A DNA stretch of 64,000 bases from Rhodobacteraceae bacterium IMCC1909 (GCA_030704425.1 JAPDHM010000001.1:558001-622000); one strand, 5' to 3'. Shown: positions 26,956 through 37,871, numbered from the stretch's first letter. A program made the numbers and translations. Notes: generated by a model from the sequence alone, not told the origin.

Positions 26956-28286
26956 ATGATCTTTACCAAGCCCAACGGGCCATGCGTGCTTTGCGCACCA
27001 CCGCTATTCAACGCGGGGTGATCGCGGTGATGGATGTCGGCAGCTCAAAAGTGGTCTGTTTGATTTTACGGTTTGATGGGCCGAGTGAAATTTCATCAGG
27101 TGAGGTCATTGGCTCCATGGCCGGGCAATCGAGCTTTCGGGTGATTGGTGCGGCCACCACCAAATCGCGGGGCATGCGCTTTGGTGAAATTGAGTCGATG
27201 GCAGAGACCGAACGGGCGATCCGCACCGCGCTGCAAGCCGCTCAGAAAATGGCCCTGGTGCGGGTGGATCACGTGATTGGCTGTTTTTCCGGTGGGGCAC
27301 CGCGCAGCTATGGGGTGTTTGGCGAGGTTTCGATCGAGGATGATGCGGTGCATTCGCAGGATATTGGTCGGGTGTTGGCCGCCTGCGATCTGCCTGATTT
27401 TGGCGAAAGCCGTGCCGTGATGCATGCGCAGCCGATTAATTTCACTCTGGATGACCGCGCTTGGATGGCCGATCCACGTGGCCATGTTGGGCAAAATCTG
27501 TCCGCTGATTTGCACATTTTGACCGTGGAGGAACGTGCCATACAAAACCTCAACCACTGCGTGAAACGCTGTGATGTTGAGTTGGCCGGCGTGGCCTCTT
27601 CGGCCTATGTCTCGGCACATGCGGCTTTGGTTGAAGATGAGCAAGAGCTGGGTGCGGCCTGCATTGATATGGGTGGCGGAGCGACGGGTGTCTCTGTTTT
27701 CTTCAAAAAACACCTGATTTATGCCGACAGCGTGCGTATGGGCGGCGATCATGTGACGAGCGATATCTCCATGGGTCTGCAAATTCCAACCGCTTCGGCA
27801 GAGCGGCTCAAAACCCTGCACGGGGGCGCGATGGCCATGGAGGTGGATGATCGTGAGATGATTGAAACGGGCGGCAACAGCGGCGATTGGGAACATGATC
27901 GCCGTCAAGTTAGCCGGTCAGAACTGATCGGAATCATTCGCCCAAGGATTGAGGAAATTCTTGAAGATGTCCGTGACCGGCTTGATGCGGCTGGCTTTGA
28001 TAACTTGCCAGGAAAACAAATTGTTTTGACCGGTGGGGCCAGTCAGATCCCTGGGCTTGATGGTTTGGCGGCGCGTATATTGGGCCAACATGTGCGCCTT
28101 GGGCGCCCTATTCGGGTTCAGGGCCTGCCGCAAGCGGCCACTGGACCGGCTTTTTCTGGTGTAGTGGGCTTGGCGCTCAATGCAGCACATCCGCAAGATG
28201 AATGGTGGGATTTCGAGGTGCCACAGCCACAAATGGTGGGACGCCCTCTGCGTCGCGCGCTGCGCTGGTTTCGGAATAATTGGTAA
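26952..28286 (+). CDS. ftsA: Cell division protein FtsA
   Basis: A 444-residue actin-fold protein that anchors FtsZ to the membrane and signals to the divisome. Visible are the phosphate-1 region GVIAVMDVGSSKVVCLI near residue 22-38, the phosphate-2 region AACIDMGGGATGVSVFF near 235, and the adenosine motif QIVLTGGASQIPGLDGL near 357. The C-terminal amphipathic membrane-targeting helix is GRPLRRALRWFRNNW. The start overlaps ftsQ by 4 nt. The 165-nt gap to ftsZ probably holds an additional promoter. Confidence 0.97.
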   Translation: MNDLYQAQRAMRALRTTAIQRGVIAVMDVGSSKVVCLILRFDGPSEISSGEVIGSMAGQSSFRVIGAATTKSRGMRFGEIESMAETERAIRTALQAAQKMALVRVDHVIGCFSGGAPRSYGVFGEVSIEDDAVHSQDIGRVLAACDLPDFGESRAVMHAQPINFTLDDRAWMADPRGHVGQNLSADLHILTVEERAIQNLNHCVKRCDVELAGVASSAYVSAHAALVEDEQELGAACIDMGGGATGVSVFFKKHLIYADSVRMGGDHVTSDISMGLQIPTASAERLKTLHGGAMAMEVDDREMIETGGNSGDWEHDRRQVSRSELIGIIRPRIEEILEDVRDRLDAAGFDNLPGKQIVLTGGASQIPGLDGLAARILGQHVRLGRPIRVQGLPQAATGPAFSGVVGLALNAAHPQDEWWDFEVPQPQMVGRPLRRALRWFRNNW

Positions 28287-28451
28287 AAGTCCCTATGGCG
28301 TGTAGCAAAATTTAGCGTATTGCGGAGTTTTTAATGCTATATTTTGTAAAAATAAAGACTTTTTTCGTGACGCGAGTCAAAACTGGCGTTACACTCGTTA
28401 GAAATAGGTGTGTGCCGCAGAGCAGTGCGGACAAAGCAGGTGGATAAAATT

Positions 28452-29984
28452 ATGGCTCTAAACTTAACCATGCCCGAGCAAGATGACTTAAAACCCCGGA
28501 TCACGGTCTTCGGTGTTGGCGGTGCAGGCGGTAATGCTGTCGACAATATGATTGAAAAAGAGCTTGAGGGCGTTGAATTTGTGGTTGCAAATACCGACGC
28601 GCAAGCTTTACAGCAATCGAAAGCGCCGGTGAAAATCCAAATGGGCCTGAAAGTCACCGAAGGTCTTGGTGCTGGGGCCAAAGCCACCATTGGGGCTGCG
28701 GCGGCTGAAGAAAGCATCGAACAAATCGTAGACCAACTTGCCGGTGCGCATATGTGCTTTATCACTGCGGGCATGGGCGGCGGGACAGGCACCGGGGCGG
28801 CCCCCATTATTGCGCAAGCGGCGCGTGAGCTTGGCGTTTTGACCGTGGGTGTCGTAACCAAACCCTTCCAGTTTGAGGGCAGCAAACGCATGCGTCAGGC
28901 AGAAGAGGGTGTTGAAGCGCTGCAAAAAGTTGTCGATACGCTGATTATTATTCCAAATCAAAACCTATTCCGCCTGGCCAACGAAAGCACCACCTTTACG
29001 GATGCGTTCAGCATGGCAGATGATGTTCTTTATCAGGGTGTTAAAGGTGTAACAGATCTGATGGTGCGTCCAGGCCTCATCAACCTTGATTTTGCCGATG
29101 TGCGCGCCGTTATGGACGAAATGGGCAAGGCGATGATGGGAACAGGCGAGGCCAGCGGCGAAAACCGCGCGGTTGAAGCTGCTGATAAAGCGGTCTCTAA
29201 TCCTTTGTTGGATGAAATTAGCCTGCGTGGCGCCAAGGGCGTCTTGATCAACATCACTGGCGGCGCTGATTTGACCCTGTTTGAGCTGGACGAAGCGGCC
29301 AATCGGATTCGCGAAGAGGTTGATCCAGACGCGAATATTATTGTCGGCTCCACTTTGGATACGACTTTGGAAGGGGTGATGCGGGTTTCTGTGGTCGCCA
29401 CGGGCATTGATGCCGATCAATCCAATCATGCCTCTGCACTGCCATCGCGTCGCGCAGCAGCACCGATGGGAGATGCGGCACCAGAAGCGGATCACACAGC
29501 AGAGCAGCCTGTTGCCCTGGAGTTCCCAGTTGACACTGAGATCGAAGCGCCCAGCGTTGCTGCGACTGAGGGTGCCCAGGATGAAATTCCCGCGCCAGCC
29601 TATCAGCCGCAATTGGCAGAACCTGAGCAAATTGTTGTGCCGGAACCTGAGGCTCCGGCAGCGTTTGCTCCGGCGGCCCCCGGAACGCCAACGCCTGAAG
29701 CCATGGCTCGCTTGCGCGCAGCTGTAGAGCGCGTGCCAGAGACGGTGGAGCCGCGCATGTCCGCAGAGCAACGTGGCGTCGGGGAGCCAGCGGCACCGGC
29801 CAAGGGTAAATTTGGGATAAATTCTTTGATCAACCGCATGACAGGGCATGGCGACTCACCGGCTTCGGAGGCGCGTTCGTCTACACCTTCCCTGGGTCAG
29901 CAGAGCTATGAAGGTGATGAGACCGGCAACGAAGCGGATGAGAGAATTGAGATACCGGCGTTTTTACGCCGACAGGCCAATTGA
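28452..29984 (+). CDS. ftsZ: Cell division protein FtsZ
   Basis: A 510-residue tubulin-like GTPase that forms the Z ring. It has [16 protein letters not shown] near residue 20, the GTP-binding signature [17 protein letters not shown] near 108, and the T7-loop region [16 protein letters not shown] near 263. After the conserved core (about 1-325) comes a long acidic, Ala/Pro-rich linker of about 160 residues, as in alphaproteobacteria. The C-terminal conserved peptide is [17 protein letters not shown] at 28452 has AGGTGG at 9-nt spacing; upstream in-frame codons lack a ribosome site. A strong terminator follows. Confidence 0.97.
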   Translation: MALNLTMPEQDDLKPRITVFGVGGAGGNAVDNMIEKELEGVEFVVANTDAQALQQSKAPVKIQMGLKVTEGLGAGAKATIGAAAAEESIEQIVDQLAGAHMCFITAGMGGGTGTGAAPIIAQAARELGVLTVGVVTKPFQFEGSKRMRQAEEGVEALQKVVDTLIIIPNQNLFRLANESTTFTDAFSMADDVLYQGVKGVTDLMVRPGLINLDFADVRAVMDEMGKAMMGTGEASGENRAVEAADKAVSNPLLDEISLRGAKGVLINITGGADLTLFELDEAANRIREEVDPDANIIVGSTLDTTLEGVMRVSVVATGIDADQSNHASALPSRRAAAPMGDAAPEADHTAEQPVALEFPVDTEIEAPSVAATEGAQDEIPAPAYQPQLAEPEQIVVPEPEAPAAFAPAAPGTPTPEAMARLRAAVERVPETVEPRMSAEQRGVGEPAAPAKGKFGINSLINRMTGHGDSPASEARSSTPSLGQQSYEGDETGNEADERIEIPAFLRRQAN

Positions 29985-30006
29985 TCCAAAAATCACAGTG
30001 AATTGC

Positions 30007-30032
30007 AAAAAGGCGCCAAAAGGCGCCTTTTT
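30007..30032 (+). terminator. Intrinsic terminator after ftsZ
   Basis: AAAAAGGCGCC (30007-30017), AAAA loop, GGCGCCTTTTT (30022-30032): an 11-bp perfect stem with a U tail, 23 nt after the ftsZ stop. It ends the dcw transcript; lpxC therefore needs its own promoter in the roughly 160 nt that follow, where I see no clear box. Confidence 0.9.
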
Positions 30033-30195
30033 CATGCGTAAAATTAATAAGTTATTTGTTTTTAGGCTACACAAGGCGTTTGGTTGCTGATGGCTCTTTG
30101 GGGATGTTTCAAAAGGTTGCAAACTGTGAGTTGCCTAAAACGGGCACACAAACTAGCGATGCGGCAGCTGTTTTCGTTCAAACCCTGAGGTCCTT

Positions 30196-31116
30196 TTGCA
30201 AAAAACACTGAAATCAGAAGTGGTTTTCACGGGCGTTGGCCTACATTGCGGGCGTGACGTGACGCTGCGCGTGCGGCCTGCGGCGGCGCAGACGGGTATT
30301 TGGTTTCAGCGCACAGATGTCTCCGATGCAGATCCCTTTATTTCCGCCAACTGGCAATGTGCGGTCCACACCGCGCTGTGCACGCGCTTGGTCAATGCCG
30401 ATGGTCTGGGCGTGTCAACTGTGGAGCATGTCATGGCCGCGATTGCCGGTTGTGGGATAAACAATGCTGTTGTTGAACTGGATGGCCCAGAGGTGCCCAT
30501 TATGGACGGCTCCGCATTGGAGTTTGTTCGGGGCTTCTTGAAGGCTGGGCTGATTGAGCAAGCGGCACCTGTTCAGGTGTTGGAAATTCTGCAAACGGTC
30601 GAAGTGCAAGAGGATGGCGCCTATGCGGCTTTGATGCCCTTCGGTGGAATTGAGATGGATTTCTCAATCGATTTTCCAGATGCGGCGATTGGGCAGCAAT
30701 CGAAAACGCTCAATCTTGCCAATGGTAGTTTTGTGCATGAGCTCTGCGATAGCCGGACGTTTTGCCGAAATTCTGATGTGCAAGTGATGCGCTCCAACGG
30801 TTTGGCTCTTGGTGGAACATTGATGAATGCGGTTGTGATTGAGGGCGCCGATGTTTTAAGCCCTGGCGGCATGCGTCATCCTGATGAACCGGTGCGCCAT
30901 AAAATGTTGGATGCTATGGGTGATCTTGCGCTTGCGGGCGGCCCGATTATTGGCCGCTATGTCGGGCGGCGTGCCGGTCACACGCTGACCAACAAGCTGC
31001 TGCGTAAGCTTTTTACCCAACCCGGTGCGTTCCGCAGGGTGGACTGTGATGCGCAAATGTCCGAGCGCCTGCCCGGAGCGGGATTGGCTCAAGAAGATGT
31101 GCGTATTTACGCATAG
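30196..31116 (+). CDS. lpxC: UDP-3-O-acyl-N-acetylglucosamine deacetylase LpxC
   Basis: A 306-residue zinc deacetylase that catalyses the committed step of lipid A synthesis. Zinc ligands are visible: His78 in TVEHVMAAI, His235 and Asp239 in HKMLDAMGD. The N-terminal GVGLHCGRDVTL and the EVPIMDGSALEF motif are canonical. The start is TTG at 30196 with GAGG at 30187-30190. The usual position directly behind ftsZ is kept, though a terminator separates them. Confidence 0.97.
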   Translation: MQKTLKSEVVFTGVGLHCGRDVTLRVRPAAAQTGIWFQRTDVSDADPFISANWQCAVHTALCTRLVNADGLGVSTVEHVMAAIAGCGINNAVVELDGPEVPIMDGSALEFVRGFLKAGLIEQAAPVQVLEILQTVEVQEDGAYAALMPFGGIEMDFSIDFPDAAIGQQSKTLNLANGSFVHELCDSRTFCRNSDVQVMRSNGLALGGTLMNAVVIEGADVLSPGGMRHPDEPVRHKMLDAMGDLALAGGPIIGRYVGRRAGHTLTNKLLRKLFTQPGAFRRVDCDAQMSERLPGAGLAQEDVRIYA

Positions 31117-31208
31117 CTGCACGCTTGTGGGTAAAAAATTAAACTCTTTCATTTTGCCACACATATTTCTGTGCTAGCTCTGTCTGTGAATTAAGGATGA
31201 GGGTAACC

Positions 31209-32039
31209 ATGCGGTCTCACTATGTGATTCTTCTTTGTTTTTTGATAGTTGCGATTTCAGGATGCAGCGTGCTGAAAAGTAAACCGAAAATCGATATTGA
31301 TACCTATTCGGCTAAAGAGATTTACGATTTTGCTGAGGATAGGCTCGCGAAGAAGCGTCCACAGGATGCCGCGAAGTATTTTAGCGAGATTGAACGGCTC
31401 TACCCCTATTCAGAATGGGCCAAGCGTGGTCTCATAATGCAGGCCTATAGTTACCACAAAGATCAAGACTATCAAAACAGTCGCAGCGCGGCGCAACGCT
31501 ACATTGATTTCTTCCCTGCTGCTGAAGACGCGGCCTATGCGCAGTATATTTTGGCGTTGAGCTATTATGATCAAATCTCGGAAGTTGGCCGAGACCAGGA
31601 CGTGACCGTCAAGGCCTTACAAGAATTGCGCCTGCTGATTGAGCGTTACCCTGACAGTAAATATGCAAAAGATTCGGCAGAAAAATTTGACATGGCCTTC
31701 AGATTCTTGGCGGCCAAAGAGATGGAAGTTGGTCGATATTATTTACAGCGCGGATATTACACCTCCGCCGTCAATCGGTTTCGCAAAGTGGTGCAAGAGT
31801 TTCGCATGACCGAACAAACTCCAGAAGCTTTATATCGTTTGATCGAATGCTACCTGTCTTTGGGTCTGAGGGGTGAGGCGCAATCGGCGGCCGCGATTTT
31901 GCAGGAAAGCTATAGCAGCACGCAATGGCATAAGGACAGTTTAATTTTGCTGAGTGGCGAGGGTCTGCTTCCGGATGCGGGCGGGCAAAACTGGCTGTCG
32001 ACCATCTACCGGCAGACGATTAAGGGCCAATGGTTATAA
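31209..32039 (+). CDS. bamD: Outer membrane assembly lipoprotein BamD
   Basis: A 276-residue lipoprotein of the BAM complex that inserts beta-barrel proteins. The N-terminus is a lipoprotein signal (MRSHYVILLCFLIVAISGC) with lipobox ISGC, Cys19 being the acylation site. Five TPR-like helical hairpins follow, including ERLYPYSEWAKRGLIMQAYS and the family motif YPDSKYAKDS near 145. ATG at 31209 is chosen over 31197 because GAGGG (31199-31203) fits only the former. recN starts 17 nt downstream. Confidence 0.94.
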   Translation: MRSHYVILLCFLIVAISGCSVLKSKPKIDIDTYSAKEIYDFAEDRLAKKRPQDAAKYFSEIERLYPYSEWAKRGLIMQAYSYHKDQDYQNSRSAAQRYIDFFPAAEDAAYAQYILALSYYDQISEVGRDQDVTVKALQELRLLIERYPDSKYAKDSAEKFDMAFRFLAAKEMEVGRYYLQRGYYTSAVNRFRKVVQEFRMTEQTPEALYRLIECYLSLGLRGEAQSAAAILQESYSSTQWHKDSLILLSGEGLLPDAGGQNWLSTIYRQTIKGQWL

Positions 32040-32055
32040 CCAAAGCGAGGCGGCG

Positions 32056-33708
32056 ATGCTGCGTGGGTTAAGCGTTCGTGACATATTGATCATTGACCAT
32101 TTGGAGCTGGAATTACAGCCGGGGCTCAATGTATTGACCGGGGAAACTGGAGCGGGCAAATCCATTTTGCTCGATTGTCTCGGCTTCGTTTTGGGCTGGC
32201 GCGGTCGGGCGGAGCTCGTGCGTGAGGGCGCTGAGCAGGGCGAGGTGGTTGCCTGGTTTGACTTGCCTGCCGAACATCCCGTGAATGAAATTCTCAAAGA
32301 CAGCGGGATCGAACCGGAAGACGAGTTGATCCTGCGCAGGATAAACAACCGCGATGGGCGCAAGACCGCTTTTGTCAATGACCGTAGGTGCTCGGGCCAA
32401 GTTCTTCGCCAAATCAGCGAGACATTACTAGAGCTCCATGGGCAACACGATGATCGCGGCCTGTTAAATGTTAAAGGCCATATGGCATTGCTTGATGATT
32501 TCGCCCAAGCCGCTCTGCTGCGTGAGGAGACACGCCAGGCCTGGCGTGCGCTTAGCCTGGCCAAGGTGGAACGCACGGCATTGGCTGCGAAGATCGAGGC
32601 GCTTGCGGCAGAGGAAGAATATCTGCGCCATACTGTCGACGAGCTGGAGGCTTTGGATGTGCAGCCTGGCGATGAAAGTCAGTTGGATTCCAAACGTCGT
32701 TTGATGCAGGCGGCTGTCAAAATCCGCACAGATGTAACAAAGGCCCATCAAGCGCTGTCACCCCAGAGCGCAGAGGGGCAGATCAGCGATGCCAGCCGTT
32801 GGCTAGTGGAAGCGGCGGAGCATCTTGACGGTCAATTGGATGCGGCGATAGAGGCTCTTGATGGGGCTTTGAATATGCTTGGGCAGAGCCAGCAAGAAAT
32901 TGAGAGTGTGCTGCAGGGATTGAGTTTTAATGCCTCCGAGCTGGAACAGACTGAGGAAAGATTGTTCGCTATTCGTGCTGCGGCCCGCAAACACGCGGTA
33001 TTGCCCGACGAGCTGCCGGCTGTTGCTATGGAATTGAGCGCGAAGCTGCAGACTTTGACCAGTGGCACAGCCGGATTGGATGCTTTGCAACGCGAGGTGG
33101 AGGCAGCTGAAGCGGCTTATATGCACGCGGCAGAGAGACTGCATGGCGCACGCCTATCTGCAGCCGACGCGCTCGATCGGGCCATGGCCGCAGAACTGGC
33201 GCCGCTCAAGATGGAACGTGCGGTGTTCAAAACAGAAATTTCTCCAAGCGATGCGGGGCCAAATGGCACTGATACGGTGGCCTTTACCGTGGCCACCAAT
33301 CCCGGCGCACCCACGGGTGCGTTGGAAAAAATCGCTTCTGGCGGTGAATTGAGTCGCTTTCTCTTGGCCCTCAAAGTCTGTTTGTCGGAGCGTGCTTTGC
33401 AGCGCACCATGATTTTTGATGAAATAGACAGAGGTGTCGGGGGCGCCACCGCCGATGCGGTTGGCCGGCGTTTGGCACAATTGGGGGCAGATGGGCAGGT
33501 CTTAGTTGTTACCCATTCCCCGCAGGTCGCGGCGCTTGGTTCGGCCCATTGGCGCGTTGAGAAACGGGTGGAACAGGACAAAACACTCTCAACCGTCGTG
33601 CCTCTCACGCCACAAGAGCGGGTGGATGAGATCGCCCGCATGTTGGCGGGGGATGTGGTCACTGATGAGGCTCGCGGGGCGGCGCGCTCCTTGCTGGGTG
33701 CGGTTTAG
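32056..33708 (+). CDS. recN: DNA repair protein RecN
   Basis: A 550-residue SMC-like ATPase for double-strand-break repair. The N-terminal MLRGLSVRDILIIDHLELEL leads to Walker A GETGAGKS at about residues 30-37. A central coiled coil (about 150-360) is followed by the ABC signature SGGELSRFLLALK near 430 and Walker B IFDEIDRGVGG near 453. It lies 17 nt behind bamD, probably cotranscribed. Its stop shares 4 nt with the convergent DUF427 gene. Confidence 0.96.
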   Translation: MLRGLSVRDILIIDHLELELQPGLNVLTGETGAGKSILLDCLGFVLGWRGRAELVREGAEQGEVVAWFDLPAEHPVNEILKDSGIEPEDELILRRINNRDGRKTAFVNDRRCSGQVLRQISETLLELHGQHDDRGLLNVKGHMALLDDFAQAALLREETRQAWRALSLAKVERTALAAKIEALAAEEEYLRHTVDELEALDVQPGDESQLDSKRRLMQAAVKIRTDVTKAHQALSPQSAEGQISDASRWLVEAAEHLDGQLDAAIEALDGALNMLGQSQQEIESVLQGLSFNASELEQTEERLFAIRAAARKHAVLPDELPAVAMELSAKLQTLTSGTAGLDALQREVEAAEAAYMHAAERLHGARLSAADALDRAMAAELAPLKMERAVFKTEISPSDAGPNGTDTVAFTVATNPGAPTGALEKIASGGELSRFLLALKVCLSERALQRTMIFDEIDRGVGGATADAVGRRLAQLGADGQVLVVTHSPQVAALGSAHWRVEKRVEQDKTLSTVVPLTPQERVDEIARMLAGDVVTDEARGAARSLLGAV

Positions 33709-34049
33709 ACCTGTTCTATGGTGATCTTATCATTGAGGTAAAACGCTAAATGGTGCTTGATTTTGGCCACTGCTTCTTTTGGCGTCTCATAGCTCCAAGC
33801 AACGTTTTCAATCGGTCCATTTTTGGTGATGATCGAGAAATAACTGGCATCGCCTTTATGCGGACAATGGGAGGTTTTGTCTGTTTGATCCAGAAATGCC
33901 ATGGCGATGTCATCGCGGGGAAAGTAGATCACCGGATCATAGCCCCGCTCTGTGAGCTCTAAGGCTCCGCGGGTTTCTGCGATAATCGCGCCTGCGGCAC
34001 GAATGGACCATTTGCCGGACAAGGCTCTAATTTTTATATGTTCTGTCAT
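33705..34049 (-). CDS. DUF427 family protein
   Basis: A 114-residue single-domain protein of the DUF427 family. Family features are ETRGALELTERGYDPVIYFP, SHCPHKGDASYFSI and WSYETPKEAVAKIKHHLAFY. These small beta-rich proteins are widespread in proteobacteria and actinobacteria and have no established reaction. ATG at 34049 (MTEHIK) is preferred; an upstream in-frame ATG would add six residues. It converges on recN with overlapping stops. Confidence 0.88.
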   Translation of the reverse strand: MTEHIKIRALSGKWSIRAAGAIIAETRGALELTERGYDPVIYFPRDDIAMAFLDQTDKTSHCPHKGDASYFSIITKNGPIENVAWSYETPKEAVAKIKHHLAFYLNDKITIEQV

Positions 34050-34082
34050 GATGGGCTCTTGTCCCATTCTCTGCGGCCTGTG

Positions 34083-35873
34083 TCAAATGCTACGGGTGGC
34101 CTCTGCCAACCATTGAGTTGTTTCGGGCGCGAGCAGAGGCGCAAGTTTCACATAGACCTCTTGATGGTAAGCGTTCAGCCATTTTTTCTCATGATCTGTC
34201 AGTTCGGATGTTTCAACCAAGCGCAGGTCAATCGGTGCGTAGGTGAGTGTTTCAAAGGCCAGCATGGCACGATCATCGCCGCCCGGCACAGGCTCTGCGT
34301 CGATAACCGTGATGAGGTTTTCGATGCGAATGCCAAAGGCGCCGGGGCGATAATATCCCGGTTCATTCGAGAGGATCATGCCCCGTTGCAGCGGGACATT
34401 GCCGGCGCGTGACAGCCGTTGCGGCCCTTCGTGCACTGACAGAAAACTGCCAACCCCATGTCCGGTGCCGTGGTCATAATCCTGCCCTGCGGCCCAGAGG
34501 GGCGCGCGGGCAATGGCATCGATATCGCGGCCCGCCAATCCTTTGGGAAAACGCAGCTGTGATATGGCAATCATGCCCTTCAGAACACGGGTGAAGGACT
34601 GCCGCATCTCAAGGCTGGGGCTGCCAATTGGCAGGGTGCGGGTGATATCGGTGGTGCCATCTTGATATTGCGCGCCGCTGTCGACCAATAGAAGACTGTC
34701 AGCGTCCAAGGGTCGGTTGCTTTTCTCGGTGACCCGATAATGCACCACGGCACCATGTGGGCCAGATCCGCTGATGGTGTCAAAGCTGATGTCATGCAAC
34801 AGATTGGTGGCGGCGCGGCAGTTCTCAAGCTGGGTTACAATGTCAATTTCAGTGAGATGGGAGGTGTCGGCCCCGTCAAACCAGGCAAGGAACCGCACCA
34901 CGGCCGCGCCATCGCGTAGATGCGCCGCCCGGCAGCCGTCCAGTTCGGTGCGTGTCTTGCAGGCTTTCGGCAGGCTACAGGGATCAAGACCGCGCAAAAT
35001 CTTTGCGGGGCGCGCTGTTAGCGCATCGAATGCAGCTTGGGGTAGGGAGGCCGGTTCAATCAAAACAGTGCCCGTGAGATCTTTAAGATGTCTGGAAAAG
35101 GCGTCCCAAGGGGCAAGTGTTACAGTGTCCGGCAGCGTCAAATCTGAAAATTTTACGTCATCTCCGAAAAGTGTCAGCGCACCATTGTCGGACAGGAGCC
35201 CGAAACAATGGACAATCGGCGTGCGCGGCACATCACTGCCACGCAGATTGAGCAACCAACACAGGCTATCTGGCAGGGTGATGACAGCTGTTTGCGCAGA
35301 TTGCGCGGCAATGGCAGCGCCCAAGCGGCGGGTTTTTTCTTCAGCGGAGTCGCCGCAAAGATGCGGCGGATGCGCCCAGGCCGGGGCGTTTGGCGGAGCT
35401 GGGCGATCTGTCCAAATGGCGTCAATCCCATTGGAACTGGCCACCAGTGAAATACCAGAACCTTCCAATCCCGTGCGCAGAGTGTCGATCTGCTCCACCG
35501 TATGAAGCCAAGGGTCAAAGCCAATCACCGCGCCGGGCACGGCATTTTCTGCAAGCCATTCATGTAACAATGTTTCGGGCCAATGCACCGGCGTGAAATC
35601 CTCCGCCACTTGATCGCATACCTGTAGCCGATAGCGGCCATCAATAAAGATGCCAGCTGTGGCCTCCAAAATACAGGCAAATCCAGCGGATCCTGTAAAG
35701 CCGGTGAGCCAAGACAGGCGCTCATCGCAGGAGGCTACATATTCGCCTTGGTGGCGATCGGCCCGCGGGACGATAAAGCCGTTCAATTCCTGCTGTGCCA
35801 TCCAGCCACGCAAGTTGGCCAAGCGCGGCGGGCCTTGTTCAGGAGTGGTGGGAGAGTCGAAGGTTTGAAACAT
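34083..35873 (-). CDS. pepP: M24B family Xaa-Pro aminopeptidase
   Basis: A 596-residue cytoplasmic metallopeptidase that removes an N-terminal residue preceding proline. It has two creatinase-like N-terminal domains (about 15-310) and a C-terminal pita-bread domain. Metal ligands lie in LLVDSGAQYQDGTTDITRT, GTGHGVGSFLSVHEGPQ, ILSNEPGYY and GIRIENL. The length matches the long eukaryotic-type APP subfamily rather than E. coli PepP, so the symbol is loose. ATG at 35873 has AAGGAA about 8 nt upstream. Confidence 0.9.
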   Translation of the reverse strand: MFQTFDSPTTPEQGPPRLANLRGWMAQQELNGFIVPRADRHQGEYVASCDERLSWLTGFTGSAGFACILEATAGIFIDGRYRLQVCDQVAEDFTPVHWPETLLHEWLAENAVPGAVIGFDPWLHTVEQIDTLRTGLEGSGISLVASSNGIDAIWTDRPAPPNAPAWAHPPHLCGDSAEEKTRRLGAAIAAQSAQTAVITLPDSLCWLLNLRGSDVPRTPIVHCFGLLSDNGALTLFGDDVKFSDLTLPDTVTLAPWDAFSRHLKDLTGTVLIEPASLPQAAFDALTARPAKILRGLDPCSLPKACKTRTELDGCRAAHLRDGAAVVRFLAWFDGADTSHLTEIDIVTQLENCRAATNLLHDISFDTISGSGPHGAVVHYRVTEKSNRPLDADSLLLVDSGAQYQDGTTDITRTLPIGSPSLEMRQSFTRVLKGMIAISQLRFPKGLAGRDIDAIARAPLWAAGQDYDHGTGHGVGSFLSVHEGPQRLSRAGNVPLQRGMILSNEPGYYRPGAFGIRIENLITVIDAEPVPGGDDRAMLAFETLTYAPIDLRLVETSELTDHEKKWLNAYHQEVYVKLAPLLAPETTQWLAEATRSI

Positions 35874-35959
35874 GGAAGGGTTCCTTGCTCGGCAGCAGAT
35901 GATGCGTGCAGATTGAGCCAAGGCCGGCTTTGCGGCAATGGGCAATTTGCGGTTTGGGT

Positions 35960-37834
35960 CTATCCGGTCCGTTTGAGGCCCATAACGCGGGCCCGGGCGC
36001 GCGCGTCGCTCTCGAACAGGGCGGCGAGCTGTTCGGTCATGGCGCCGGCCAATTGTTCCACATCGGTGATGGTGACCGCGCGGTCATAATAGCGTGTCAC
36101 GTCATGACCAATACCAATAGCCAAGAGCTCAACCTGCTTGCGCTTTTCGACCATGGCAATCACGTCGCGCAGGTGTTTTTCCAGATAATTGGCAGGATTG
36201 ACTGAAAGCGTGCTGTCATCGACCGGCGCACCATCGGAAATCACCATCAAAATTTTTCGTGATTCCTGGCGGACGGCCATGCGGCGATGCGCCCATTCGA
36301 GGGCTTCGCCGTCGATATTTTCTTTGAGCAGCCCTTCTTTCATCATCAACCCAAGATTGGGTCGGGCGCGGCGCCAAGGGGCATCGGCGCTTTTGTAGAT
36401 TATGTGGCGCAGATCATTAAGGCGACCTGGACCCTGTGGGCGGCCTTCTGCGAGCCATTCTTCACGGCTTTGCCCGCCTTTCCACGCACGGGTGGTAAAG
36501 CCCAAAATCTCTACCTTCACGCTGCAACGCTCCAAGGTGCGGGCCAGCACATCGGCGCAGATGGCTGCGATGGAGATGGGACGACCGCGCATAGAGCCGG
36601 AATTGTCGAGCAAGAGCGTCACGCAAGTGTCGCGGAATTCCGTGTCTTTTTCGACCTTAAAGGACAGGGGCGTTGTGGGATTGGCAATCACCCGAGCCAG
36701 ACGACCCGCGTCCAAGGTGCCCTCTTCAAGATCGAACTCCCAACTGCGGTTTTGTTGTGCCTGCAGGCGGCGCTGCAGCTTGTTGGCCAGACGGCTGACG
36801 GCCCCTTTCAGAGGTTCCAGCTGTTGGTCGAGATAGGCGCGCAGACGTTCCAGCTCTTGCGGTTCCGCCAAATCCTCTGCCCGAATTTCTTCATCAAATT
36901 CTGTGCGATAGACCATATATTGCGGATCTGCATCCGAAACGGGTTGCGGTGCTGGTGGCTCTAGAGGGGCTTCGCCCTCGGGAAGCTCCATTTCTTCACC
37001 CATGTCACTATCGGCCATGTCATCCATAGAGACTTGCGCCGTTGAGGCATCTTGCTGTTTGTCTTGGCTTTGTTCTGGATTGGCGTCATCCTGCTCTTCA
37101 GCATCATCGTCTTCGCCGGTGCTGTCCGGTTGATCGTCTTGATCTTCATCTGCTTCGGCCTGATCCTCGGCGTCCTCATCTTCGAAATCGGGATCGTCGC
37201 CGAGTTGGTCACCATAGCCCAAATCTTGGATGATCTTACGGGTAACTTTTGCAAATTCTGCTTGATCGGCCAAAATTTCTTCGATTGAGCCGAGACTGCC
37301 GCCGGTTTGCCCTTCAATGAAATCGCGCCACAGGTTCATCACATTGGCAGCACCGGGGGGCAGGTCGCGCCCGGTGGCGATGTAGCGCACCAGATAGCCG
37401 GCGGCCTTGGCCAGTGGGGCTTGGCTTGCTTCGCGAATATCGCCAAAGCCCTGACGCAAAGCTTCATTCTCAATCTTTGCATCAATATTGGTATGGGTGC
37501 CGGGCATGGCGCGGGCACCAACCGCTTCGCAGCGCGCCGTTTCCATCGCATCATAGATGTCGCGGGCCATTTGCCCCTGCGGGACATAGCGGTCGAATGT
37601 GCTTGCGTCGTGGAATTTATGGCGCAGGGCCAGAGCGTCAGCGGTGCCGCGGGCCAAACGCACCTCTTGCGCACTCAGCCGCCGGCTGACTTGTGGCAGG
37701 CGGATGGAGTCTCTGGTAGAGCCCGGAGGATCCACCGAATAGGTCACCGACAGCTCGGCATCATCGGCCATAACCTTGGTGGCTTCGGCCAGTGCCTTTT
37801 TGAACGGATCGGCAGGATTGTCGTTATTTTGCAT
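35960..37834 (-). CDS. cobT: Aerobic cobaltochelatase subunit CobT
   Basis: A 624-residue CobT protein, which with CobS forms the AAA+ chaperone module that drives cobalt insertion into hydrogenobyrinate a,c-diamide by CobN. An N-terminal domain (about 1-210) leads to an extremely acidic low-complexity linker (about 215-320, D/E/Q rich). A C-terminal von Willebrand A domain follows, with MIDAS motif [11 protein letters not shown] near 405. ATG at 37834 ([11 protein letters not shown]) is chosen over longer frames. The cobS stop lies 37 nt upstream, implying an operon. No cobN is in the window. Confidence 0.95.
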   Translation of the reverse strand: MQNNDNPADPFKKALAEATKVMADDAELSVTYSVDPPGSTRDSIRLPQVSRRLSAQEVRLARGTADALALRHKFHDASTFDRYVPQGQMARDIYDAMETARCEAVGARAMPGTHTNIDAKIENEALRQGFGDIREASQAPLAKAAGYLVRYIATGRDLPPGAANVMNLWRDFIEGQTGGSLGSIEEILADQAEFAKVTRKIIQDLGYGDQLGDDPDFEDEDAEDQAEADEDQDDQPDSTGEDDDAEEQDDANPEQSQDKQQDASTAQVSMDDMADSDMGEEMELPEGEAPLEPPAPQPVSDADPQYMVYRTEFDEEIRAEDLAEPQELERLRAYLDQQLEPLKGAVSRLANKLQRRLQAQQNRSWEFDLEEGTLDAGRLARVIANPTTPLSFKVEKDTEFRDTCVTLLLDNSGSMRGRPISIAAICADVLARTLERCSVKVEILGFTTRAWKGGQSREEWLAEGRPQGPGRLNDLRHIIYKSADAPWRRARPNLGLMMKEGLLKENIDGEALEWAHRRMAVRQESRKILMVISDGAPVDDSTLSVNPANYLEKHLRDVIAMVEKRKQVELLAIGIGHDVTRYYDRAVTITDVEQLAGAMTEQLAALFESDARARARVMGLKRTG

Positions 37835-37871
37835 CAATGTGATCCACTTGGGGCCCGCTGCATTAGGGTGC

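Noticed and set aside
28287-28451. CtrA-type site (TTAA-N7-TTAA) before ftsZ
   Set aside because: The spacer is AT-rich but no TTAA-N7-TTAA arrangement is present.
34774-35505. 243-codon plus-strand frame inside the Xaa-Pro aminopeptidase gene
   Set aside because: Antisense shadow; Ser/Arg-rich without domain features, and metal-ligand motifs are clear on the minus strand.
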